This document shows positions 1 to 5,388 of a stretch of DNA of 7,982 bases, in pieces (within the stretch, counting starts at the first letter, position 1; each line of letters opens with the position of its first letter). Where the stretch lies: contig LIUJ01000025.1 of NCBI GenBank assembly GCA_001462255.1, forward strand, positions 1-7,982. The letters are read 5' to 3'. This DNA is from Fibrobacteria bacterium GUT77. Lineage in GTDB: Bacteria > Fibrobacterota > Chitinivibrionia > Chitinivibrionales > Chitinispirillaceae. Below the pieces are notes generated by a model. The model saw nothing but the letters and a program-made list of their open reading frames with translations. It was not told where the DNA came from and did no database searches. A program made the position numbers and the translations under genes.

Positions 1-1
1 G

Positions 2-67
2 CGGGTCGAAAAATTTTTGGGAAATTCGGGTTTTGTTGTAAAACGGATAGAGCCCGTGGGCGTTTGA
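2..67 (+). CDS. Possible 3' end of an upstream gene
   Basis: Frame 2 is open from the window edge to a TGA at 65-67 and encodes a 21-residue tail, RVEKFLGNSGFVVKRIEPVGV in one-letter code read in two parts (RVEKFLGNSG, then FVVKRIEPVGV). The composition is protein-like: the pattern of hydrophobic and charged residues resembles the last strands of many small alpha/beta enzymes. It is too short to assign a family. The other two forward frames also stop soon (73-75 and near 38), so the choice of frame rests on composition alone. It could equally be non-coding debris next to the toxin remnant. Confidence 0.25.
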   Translation, partial: RVEKFLGNSGFVVKRIEPVGV

Positions 68-84
68 AAAGTTGAAAAAAAAGT

Positions 85-113
85 TTGCAATCCGGCGGGG
101 AAAGCGGTATATT
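85..113 (+). promoter_or_regulatory. Candidate sigma70-type promoter ahead of the toxin fragment
   Basis: TTGCAA at 85-90 and TATATT at 108-113 are separated by exactly 17 bases, giving 4/6 and 5/6 matches to the TTGACA/TATAAT consensus. The predicted transcription start falls at about 120, on the ATG at 121. A transcript from here would have almost no leader. No Shine-Dalgarno sequence precedes that ATG. The region is AT-rich, so a chance match is possible. Confidence 0.3.
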
Positions 114-116
114 AGA
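96..116 (+). repeat. Direct repeat, left copy
   Basis: This 21-base sequence (CGGGGAAAGCGG, T, ATATTAGA) recurs at 395-414 with a single-base deletion. The two copies bracket the toxin fragment. The left copy lies just upstream of the ATG at 121 and overlaps the -10-like TATATT. The right copy encodes toxin residues and ends at the immunity gene's ribosome-binding site. Confidence 0.6.
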
Positions 117-120
117 TAAT

Positions 121-501
121 ATGGACACAAATTGGCCGGAAATAGCGGGTTCCCATAGTGCTTTAGAAGATGCGGAGGATACAAACCCAAACTACAATAA
201 GGGTATTGAGTTTCGATTAAACTGTCAAAAATGCGTGCCCGCGTATGAAATGCGTAGGAGAGGGTACGACGTTGAAGCGCTATCCGCGATAGTATCGGAA
301 AGCGGAGAGGACGTATCGTTGAACGATGCTTTGGCGGTTAACGATAATTGGCGTAATGTGTTTAACGGGGTTAAGTGGGAAAAGGTTACCGGCACGGGGA
401 AAGCGGATATTAGAGGAAAAAGAAATGAGCATATCCATAGAAGAAGCCTACAAGTCCGTATCGCTTTTGAACAAGAATGCGGAAATATATTTATGTTTTG
501 A
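121..501 (+). pseudogene. Truncated polymorphic-toxin domain (papain-like fold, NCQKC type)
   Basis: This is the N-terminal half of a toxin C-terminal domain. The segment NPNYNKG, then NCQKCV, AYEMRRRGYDV, NWRNVF and finally GTGKADI follows, in order, a family I know from polymorphic toxins and phage head-associated proteins. That family is papain-fold (Tox-PL-like), and the Cys in NCQ is the expected nucleophile. Intact members continue with a W-G-D/G-A block, a GHVF-type His and a DPQ-type Asp. None of these is present. From about base 418 the frame only reads through the immunity gene's ribosome-binding site and start in the wrong frame, producing a Lys/Arg-rich nonsense tail. I take the ATG at 121 as the start; a TTG at 85 would add 12 residues. 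There is no signal peptide or delivery domain, so this is an orphan fragment and probably inactive. Family placement is from memory of motifs. Confidence 0.6.
395..414 (+). repeat. Direct repeat, right copy
   Basis: This copy reads CGGGGAAAGCGGATATTAGA and matches 96-116 except for one missing T. Here it encodes the TGKADIR stretch of the toxin domain, which is the last part that still looks like the family. It runs directly into the AGAGGAAA ribosome-binding site of the immunity gene. Confidence 0.6.
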
Positions 502-775
502 GAATGATGACGAATGGGTGTTTTTTTATCAAAGAAAAGGAGCCAAGTCGCCTATACCGGGGGATTATTCCAATCCCTTTGTTGTCAGAAAGGACAACGG
601 GGGCATTAAGCGATTGTTTGAAAACGCTGAGGCAGGCTGGGAAGGGTTTAAGAACTTGCTGAAATCTCCGCTGACCGAGAGGGGTTACAAATCTATTGAT
701 ATTCTTACCTTGACGCGTTTTAACGCGCATGAAGATGAAAGCCGGATACCGTTGCCGAAAGCCGCCGTCGCTTGA
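425..775 (+). CDS. Immunity protein, Imm35/YrhB-like (tentative)
   Basis: This encodes a small acidic-to-neutral cytoplasmic protein of 116 residues that probably neutralises the toxin whose remnant precedes it. The start is ATG 425, preceded by AGAGGAAA at a good distance; the open frame extends further upstream but only inside the toxin gene. The core has WVFFYQ at residues 31-36, then PGD near 45-47, PFVVRKDNGGI at 51-61 and an Arg-Leu-Phe that follows. A W-V-F-F-Y strand, a proline/GD turn and a P-[IF]-V-V-x-K-x-x-G-x-I strand are typical of the Imm35/YrhB immunity fold. There is no signal peptide or membrane segment. The first 77 bases overlap the toxin fragment's out-of-frame tail, which shows that the toxin 3' end has been deleted, not the immunity gene. 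The reading frame is intact. Family placement is from motif memory; that it is an immunity gene also rests on position. Confidence 0.55.
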   Translation: MSISIEEAYKSVSLLNKNAEIYLCFENDDEWVFFYQRKGAKSPIPGDYSNPFVVRKDNGGIKRLFENAEAGWEGFKNLLKSPLTERGYKSIDILTLTRFNAHEDESRIPLPKAAVA

Positions 776-793
776 CCCCGCAGTTTCCACCCC

Positions 794-925
794 GTTATCG
801 CGACAAGAAAAAGTCGTCGACCCGGCCTCCCCCGTATAGACTTACCCGGAGACGGGCTCGCTTGCCAAGAACCCGCTCGGCGGTAAGTAAGATTTTGCCG
901 GGGTAGCTCGCGATAATCCTTTTTT
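794..925 (+). ncRNA. Candidate structured RNA or large terminator (three nested stems + T run)
   Basis: The 167-base gap between the immunity gene and the next gene holds nested perfect inverted repeats. TTATCGCGA (795-803) pairs with TCGCGATAA (908-916), and G794/T917 adds a wobble pair. CCCGGC (821-826) pairs with GCCGGG (897-902). ACTTACC (840-846) pairs with GGTAAGT (882-888). All three are compatible in one rod-like fold. An alternative local hairpin, CCCG-GAGA-CGGG at 845-856 with a GNRA loop, competes with the innermost stem. The outer stem is followed by TCC and six T (920-925), as at the 3' end of many small RNAs and intrinsic terminators on the + strand. I could not match it to 6S, SRP, 5S, tmRNA, RNase P or a riboswitch. 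A weak promoter (TTGATA 696-701, TTTAAC 719-724) lies in the immunity gene. Confidence 0.35.
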
Positions 926-967
926 GACATTTATTTTACAATATGGTTGCGCCATATATTATATTGT
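924..967 (+). promoter_or_regulatory. Promoter/operator region with overlapping inverted repeats
   Basis: A perfect TTGACA lies at 924-929, but no good -10 sits 16-18 bases downstream. Two perfect inverted repeats overlap just ahead of the next gene. ATATGG (941-946) and CCATAT (952-957) have a 5-base loop. ACAATAT (938-944) and ATATTGT (961-967) have 16 bases between them. They share bases and so cannot both form as RNA, which would suit a switch or a dyad operator. TATATT at 960-965 stands 7 bases from the ATG at 973. The role is inferred from position only. Confidence 0.3.
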
Positions 968-972
968 ATGGT

Positions 973-2604
973 ATGGAATCGCCAAAATTACAAAACAGCA
1001 AGGGTGCCCGCGGCTTTCGGCTTGCCGGCGCCGTCGTCGCCGCGTCGCTTTTGGCCGCGGCGTTTGTTTCTTCGTATGCCGTGTCGGCCGTAGCCGCGGA
1101 GCAACCCAAGGCGGCGCCCGCCAAGGTGCCGGCGGAAGCTGCGCCGACGGTTGGGGCCGCGACACCGGCGCCCGCGCCGACGGCGCAAAAACCGGCTCCG
1201 GCTCCCGCTACGAATCAGGTACCCGACTCAACGAGTAGGGTGTACGACCTCTATATAATGAGCTTATGTCCATACGGCGTGCGGGCTCTCGGCGATATGG
1301 CCGAGCTCATACGGGCCTTTCCGCAACGCGAGTGGAACGTGTGGTTCATCGGGCGGGCGGAGGGCGACAAGCTCTCGTCGCTACGCGGCGAACCGGAGAT
1401 GTTCGACGAGGCGCTTTGGCTTGCCGTTAAGGCGCTTTACCCCTACCGTTACCACGAATTTTTGTTTTTGCGGGCGTCCTCAAAGGCGTCTACGGAGGAG
1501 TTGTTGAACGAAATGGGGCTCAACGTCGGTAAATTGCGCAAATGGGCGGAGGATGTTGGGCCGAGCGAACTGCGGCAACATTACATTCGCTCCACGGAGC
1601 TCGGCGTCAATGCCTCGCCCACGCTGTATCTGAACAACAAAGTCTACAACAAGCGGATGGGCGGCGGGCGCCTAATTAGGGATGAGTGCGACGCCGTTTC
1701 GGTTAAACCCGATTTTTGCGGCGATTATCCCGAATGTTTTGACGACGGCGACTGTAGGGCGGTAGGGAAGATCGGGCGTTGCGCGAAAGCGGCTGGTACG
1801 CGCGCGGTCTGCGAGTTTGCCGACGACGCCGCTTTCGATATGAAGGTGCTGATTGCCGATTCGACTTTTGACAATCCCGAAAAACAGGTCGTTGACGCGC
1901 TACTTGAGATGTTGCCGGGGGCGCGGGTGAGCGTGACGCGGCTTTCGTCGGAGGAGGGCAAGCGCGCTATGGCTAAGCATTCGCCCGCCGCGCTACCGTT
2001 CTTTTACATAGACAAGAGCGTAGAAAAGGCCGCTCGTTTTTCCGACGTAAGCAAGGCGTTGGAGGGGTTAAAGGGCGGCGGGTACGGCCTTAAAAAAGGC
2101 ATGGTGAAGGAGAACTACTTCCCGTTACGGACGGAAAGACCCGGTTCCATAGAAATTTACGCCGATCCGCTTATGTCCGATATCGGTAAGGTGATAAACT
2201 TGCTCATATCCAATCCTGATTTGGCCAAGCGCGTTGCCCTTAGGCCGATAATTACCAAAGATCCGCGTTCCGCCGACTTATCCGTACAAGAGCGCTTACG
2301 CAATGAGGAGGCGTTGCGTTGGATTCTGATTGCCGATGATTTTTCTAAGAAGTATCACGCCTACTTGGAAAATTACGGCGAAAACGTAGCGTCGAGTTAC
2401 TGGTTTAGAGGGCTTAAGAAGGCCGGTATAAATACCAACAAATTATTGAAGCGCGTGGACGCGGGTCAATCGAAGCTCGTTGCCTACTGGGAAGATTTTG
2501 CGCAGGTTACGGCCGGTGAGTCGGTTATGGTGTTGATTGACAATCGTCTCAAATTCACGCCGTCGGGTGAGGCGGATTTGGTAAGGGTGCTCGGCGGTTT
2601 GTAA
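973..2604 (+). CDS. Exported multi-domain thioredoxin-fold protein (CPYG type)
   Basis: The product has 543 residues and is predicted to act in the periplasm or at the envelope. ATG 973 gives a classic signal peptide: a Lys/Arg n-region, a hydrophobic stretch near residues 18-40, and Ala-x-Ala near 40. The in-frame ATG at 943 would add ten hydrophobic residues encoded by the inverted-repeat region. An Ala/Pro-rich linker (about 44-84) leads to domain 1 (about 89-238), DsbA/thioredoxin-like, with SLCPYG at 97-102 and a cis-Pro loop (ASPT, Pro216). The usual second Cys of CxxC is Gly here. A Cys-rich insert follows (Cys 239, 249, 255, 261, 270, 280). Domain 2 (about 289-370) has a LPFFYID cis-Pro-like strand (Pro342) but no active-site Cys. 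Domain 3 (about 391-543) again looks thioredoxin-like, with a helical insertion and no Cys. Likely roles are disulfide handling by a single-Cys mechanism, metal or thiol binding, or a scaffold; the substrate is unknown. Domains 2 and 3 are inferred from strand/helix pattern. Confidence 0.75.
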   Translation: MESPKLQNSKGARGFRLAGAVVAASLLAAAFVSSYAVSAVAAEQPKAAPAKVPAEAAPTVGAATPAPAPTAQKPAPAPATNQVPDSTSRVYDLYIMSLCPYGVRALGDMAELIRAFPQREWNVWFIGRAEGDKLSSLRGEPEMFDEALWLAVKALYPYRYHEFLFLRASSKASTEELLNEMGLNVGKLRKWAEDVGPSELRQHYIRSTELGVNASPTLYLNNKVYNKRMGGGRLIRDECDAVSVKPDFCGDYPECFDDGDCRAVGKIGRCAKAAGTRAVCEFADDAAFDMKVLIADSTFDNPEKQVVDALLEMLPGARVSVTRLSSEEGKRAMAKHSPAALPFFYIDKSVEKAARFSDVSKALEGLKGGGYGLKKGMVKENYFPLRTERPGSIEIYADPLMSDIGKVINLLISNPDLAKRVALRPIITKDPRSADLSVQERLRNEEALRWILIADDFSKKYHAYLENYGENVASSYWFRGLKKAGINTNKLLKRVDAGQSKLVAYWEDFAQVTAGESVMVLIDNRLKFTPSGEADLVRVLGGL

Positions 2605-2799
2605 ATTGTTGACGTAACTTATTGATTGGCGGGGCGTGCGGCGGCGCTTAACGTCGCGCGGTTGCGTAAACACTGTGTTTTTGTCGTAATTGACCGATTG
2701 ATGCTAAGATACATTCATAAACTTTGGTTTACAGGGGTCGTCGCGATCCTTGCCGCGTGCGGTTATTGTTTGTACGCTTTTTTGTGGGTGATAACGGCT

Positions 2800-3867
2800 A
2801 TGAGAAAATTTATCGTGAAGGTCATTACCGTGTTTTTGCTGTTGGCGCTCTGTCTTGTCGGCGCGGCCGCGTGGTCGTTTAATCATTATCTTATGCCGGA
2901 CAAGGCGATGGCGGCGAAGCCGGTATCCGTGCCCGTGATTATAGAGCGCGGCATGGGTCCGCGCCACGTAGCCGACACGTTGGCCGCCCTCGGCATAGTG
3001 AAGTCGAGCAAGGCGCTTTACTACTGGCTTAGGTATGCCGGCATATCCGACAAGATACAGGCGGGGCGCTTCACGTTTATTAGGGGCGAGGGCGCCGTAA
3101 GCGCCGCCGATAGATTGCTTAAGGCGGAGGTCACGGAGCGGACGCTATTTGTTCAAGAGGGGTTGACGATAGAGCAGACGGCGTCTAAGGTGGCCTCGCA
3201 GGCGGATATAGACTCGGCTGAATTTGTAAGGTTATGCAACGATTCGGCCTTTGTGGCTACGCTCGGTATACAGGCTAAGACCCTTGAGGGGTACCTATTC
3301 CCGGATACATACCGTTTCCCTGAAAACGGCGTTACGTCGGAAATGGTTATACGCCGGATGGCGGCGCGTTTCAAGGAAGCGTGCGCGGGGTTGCTGTGGA
3401 GCAAACGGGTAAAGGACGCGTACGACCTGCACAAGGTGGTAACGTTAGCCTCGATAGTGGAAAAGGAGGCAACGCTCCCCGCCGAGCGCGGTCGCATAGC
3501 CGGCGTCTTTCACAATCGCTTGCGCAAGGGGTGGCCCCTTGGCGCCGACCCGACGGTGCGGTACATTTATCGTAAGTTCAGCGGTCCGTTGCTGGTTTCG
3601 GAGCTAAACTCCCCGTCCCCCTACAACACCCGCCGCTTTACCGGTCTGCCGCCGGGGCCGATATGCTCTCCGGGTTTGGGGGCGATTCAGGCGAGCGCTA
3701 ATCCCGACTCTACGGAGGATATGTTCTTCGTCGCCCTATGGGACGGGTCGGGGGCGCACGATTTCTCGGTTACAAACGAGGAGCACGACAGGAAAAAATT
3801 GAAGATACGTAAAGAGAACGAGATTCGGGTAAGGAACGAGAGCAAAGCGAACAAAGGGATTAATTGA
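2800..3867 (+). CDS. mltG: Endolytic murein transglycosylase MltG (YceG family)
   Basis: This inner-membrane enzyme cuts nascent peptidoglycan glycan strands between MurNAc and GlcNAc and is thought to set chain termination. ATG 2800 gives 355 residues, close to the 340 of E. coli MltG. It has a short basic N-terminus and one membrane anchor (about 4-26), then a LysM-like region (about 43-110) and the YceG catalytic domain (about 115-335). LASIVEKEA at 216-224 carries the catalytic Glu, here Glu221. Further family blocks are GADPTVRY (248-255), SPYNTR (273-278), GLPPGPICSPG (282-292), AIQASANP (295-302) and DGSGAHDF (315-322). The tail is Lys/Arg-rich. Upstream spacing to GGGTG (2786-2790) is acceptable but weak. 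The frame stays open to 2626; ATG 2701 would add 33 residues with a second hydrophobic segment. The 195-base gap before it holds no clear terminator or promoter; TTGTCG (2681-2686) and TAAGAT (2705-2710), 18 bases apart, are a weak possibility. Confidence 0.92.
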   Translation: MRKFIVKVITVFLLLALCLVGAAAWSFNHYLMPDKAMAAKPVSVPVIIERGMGPRHVADTLAALGIVKSSKALYYWLRYAGISDKIQAGRFTFIRGEGAVSAADRLLKAEVTERTLFVQEGLTIEQTASKVASQADIDSAEFVRLCNDSAFVATLGIQAKTLEGYLFPDTYRFPENGVTSEMVIRRMAARFKEACAGLLWSKRVKDAYDLHKVVTLASIVEKEATLPAERGRIAGVFHNRLRKGWPLGADPTVRYIYRKFSGPLLVSELNSPSPYNTRRFTGLPPGPICSPGLGAIQASANPDSTEDMFFVALWDGSGAHDFSVTNEEHDRKKLKIRKENEIRVRNESKANKGIN

Positions 3868-4013
3868 TATGCGTTGATATTAATTATAAGAAACGTTGTA
3901 ACTCGTTATTATTGCTATAAATACATCAATTATTGGTATTAATGCGTATTAATCAATAAAAATGGCGTAACTTGTTAATTGATAACGTTTTACAGAATCA
4001 ACGGGGGTTATGG
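3864..4013 (+). promoter_or_regulatory. AT-rich upstream region with 10-base-spaced repeats
   Basis: The gap after mltG is very AT-rich. TTGATAT occurs at 3864-3870 (overlapping the mltG stop) and at 3874-3880. GTATTAAT occurs at 3936-3943 and 3946-3953. Each pair is spaced 10 bases start to start, about one helical turn. A third TTGATA occurs at 3979-3984, inside GTTA-ATTGA-TAAC (3974-3986). TATAAA at 3916-3921 is the best -10-like word, but no good -35 stands at the right distance. This is probably the promoter/operator zone of the outer-membrane protein gene; no hairpin terminator for mltG is visible. Confidence 0.35.
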
Positions 4014-4862
4014 GTGAAATTCTTTAATAAAGTTATAAATGTTGTTGTGATAGTGCTTTCGGCGTCTTCGTTGCTACACGCGTCAAGCTTGTTTCAACCT
4101 TATCGTTTGGTCAACGTTCATACGGCCGGTATGCTTCCCAAGGCCTCGTTCGACATTGATTTCCGTATTTACGCTTCTCCCGATTGGTACGGTAGCGGTC
4201 TTCTTCCGGGGGTGAACGTTGGGTTGACCGATCGTCTCAACATAGGGATTGCTTACGGGGGGGAGGGGATCATAGGGTATTCGCGCGACGTGCGTTGGAA
4301 CCGGCTTCCCGGGATTTTGGTAAAGTATCGTCTCTTTGAGGAGGGGATCATAGTGCCGGCGTTGGCCGTAGGTTTCGACAATCAGGGGTACGGCGGGTTG
4401 GCGAGCGAGGGTATGTACGGTTATGACGGGTATATATACAAATCGCCCGGTTTTTTTGCGGCGCTTAGCAAGAATTACTTGATGTTCGACCGTATTCAAA
4501 TAGGTTTTCACGGTACGGTCAACTACTCAACGGAGGAGATGGATGAGATACGTTGGCCGAACGCGGTAGGGGGCGTCGACATCGGCATAAACGATGAGTT
4601 GGCGTTTTTTGTTGAGTACGACTTCGCGTTCAATGACATTACCGGCGCCGATAACGACAAAGACCTTTACGCGTTGCCGCAGATGGGTTTTTTGAGTTTT
4701 GGGTTGCGTTGGGCGTTTACGGAGAACTTCCTTATTGAGTTTGATATGGAGGACATCTTGGAAAACAAGACGCGCCGTGCGCCGACGCCCGCGCAACCCG
4801 ATAGGAGAGTGCCTATCGGTTGGAGCCGGGAGTTGAAAGTATCTTATATTTCAAAATTTTGA
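4014..4862 (+). CDS. Predicted outer-membrane beta-barrel protein
   Basis: The product has 282 residues and no assigned function. GTG 4014 is chosen because GGGGG (4003-4007) stands 6 bases upstream and because it yields a compact signal peptide: MKFF-N-K, a hydrophobic run to about residue 21, and a LLHASS cleavage zone. A TTG at 3972 would only add a polar leader. The mature chain consists of many short amphipathic strands rich in Gly, Tyr, Phe and Trp with polar turns, for example VGLTDRLNIGIAYGG and later WAFTENFLIEFDMED. It ends in VSYISKF, and a terminal Phe after alternating residues is the signal recognised by the BAM machinery. It resembles uncharacterised proteins of about 280 residues whose mature region begins with HTAGMLPKASFDID; I associate these with Fibrobacterota-like phyla, from memory only. 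It may be a small porin-like or YjbH-like barrel. It is flanked by mltG and a periplasmic thioredoxin, which fits an envelope role. Confidence 0.7.
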   Translation: MKFFNKVINVVVIVLSASSLLHASSLFQPYRLVNVHTAGMLPKASFDIDFRIYASPDWYGSGLLPGVNVGLTDRLNIGIAYGGEGIIGYSRDVRWNRLPGILVKYRLFEEGIIVPALAVGFDNQGYGGLASEGMYGYDGYIYKSPGFFAALSKNYLMFDRIQIGFHGTVNYSTEEMDEIRWPNAVGGVDIGINDELAFFVEYDFAFNDITGADNDKDLYALPQMGFLSFGLRWAFTENFLIEFDMEDILENKTRRAPTPAQPDRRVPIGWSRELKVSYISKF

Positions 4863-4870
4863 CTGAATAC

Positions 4871-4898
4871 TTGCGTAATGTATATTTAGAGTTAATAT
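4871..4898 (+). promoter_or_regulatory. Weak candidate promoter for trx-U32 genes
   Basis: TTGCGT (4871-4876) and TAATAT (4893-4898) are 16 bases apart, in the AT-rich 70-base gap behind the barrel gene. Matches to the sigma70 consensus are only 3/6 and 4/6. No terminator separates the barrel gene from this site, so read-through is equally possible. Confidence 0.2.
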
Positions 4899-4932
4899 GT
4901 TGATTTTAATACTTATGAAGAAAAGAAAAAAG

Positions 4933-5388
4933 ATGAGCAAAAAAATCATATTGTCAATTCTGATTTTTACCTGCGCTTTCGCCCAACTCGCCTGCGCCCA
5001 AGACGGGAAGTCTAAGGCCGATTCGTCGCAGCAAATAGCCGACCGCATAACAGCGGCCAAGGTGCCGGTCGTCGTTGAGTTTTGGGCGGCGTGGTGCGGG
5101 CCTTGCAGGTATCTGAACCCGATTATAGAGGAGTTGGAGAAGGAATATAAGGGGCGCGTGCTGTTCATTAAGGTGGACATAGACGTTCACTTGGCGCTCA
5201 CCGCGTATTTTTCCGTCACCGCCGTTCCAACCGTGTATATCATTGAGGACAAGACGGTAAGGGCGGCAATGCCCGGCGTGCGCAACAAAAGAGATTACGT
5301 AGACGTGATAGAGTCGGTGTTGAAACTCGCTAAGGACAGGCAGAAGCCTAAGAAGCCGGATGAGCGGAAGTGTACCCTGAACTGTTAG
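4933..5388 (+). CDS. Exported thioredoxin (WCGPC)
   Basis: This is a thiol-disulfide oxidoreductase predicted to act in the periplasm, with 151 residues from ATG 4933. That start follows an A/G-rich stretch and gives a normal signal peptide (MSKK, hydrophobic core 5-17, AFA or ACA cleavage near 17-22). ATG 4915 would add six mostly basic residues. Cys21 is not in a good lipobox (Gln at -3), so I do not call a lipoprotein. The mature domain has the complete thioredoxin signature: EFWAAWCGPC with redox Cys55 and Cys58, Pro63 in helix 2, KVDID at 80-84 and the cis-Pro loop AVPT (Pro99). WCGPC is the reducing-type active site of cytoplasmic thioredoxins, so in the periplasm a reductant such as a DsbD/CcdA-type partner would be needed; none is in the window. 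The basic tail ends KCTLNC (Cys147, Cys151), encoded in the 19-base overlap with the next gene. Confidence 0.85.
   Translation: MSKKIILSILIFTCAFAQLACAQDGKSKADSSQQIADRITAAKVPVVVEFWAAWCGPCRYLNPIIEELEKEYKGRVLFIKVDIDVHLALTAYFSVTAVPTVYIIEDKTVRAAMPGVRNKRDYVDVIESVLKLAKDRQKPKKPDERKCTLNC

Noticed and set aside
326..424. Longer start (ATG 326) for the immunity gene
   Set aside because: The extra residues only read the toxin domain DNA out of frame; ATG 425 has AGAGGAAA just upstream and gives the family-like N-terminus.
714..727. Perfect inverted repeat CGCGTTTTAACGCG
   Set aside because: It sits inside the immunity coding frame with only a 2-base loop, is not followed by a T run, and fits ordinary coding sequence (TRFNA).
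794..917. Integron attC site around the immunity cassette
   Set aside because: The terminal words do not fit RYYYAAC/GTTRRRY in either orientation, and no integrase is in the window.
924..1238. Plus-strand frame of 104 codons and minus-strand frames over the start of the CPYG gene
   Set aside because: They overlap the Ala/Pro-rich linker DNA, and their Arg/Gly-rich products reflect GC-rich repeats read in the wrong frame.
3972..4013. TTG start for the barrel protein
   Set aside because: It has no Shine-Dalgarno site and adds a polar leader ahead of the signal peptide; GTG 4014 has GGGGG at the right distance.
4083..4796. Minus-strand open frames of 142 and 89 codons
   Set aside because: Both are antisense to the beta-barrel gene, have low-complexity basic products and no ribosome-binding site.
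4933..5000. Lipoprotein signal on the thioredoxin
   Set aside because: Cys21 is preceded by Gln-Leu-Ala, lacking the Leu/Val/Ile at -3 of a lipobox; Ala-x-Ala sites fit signal peptidase I.
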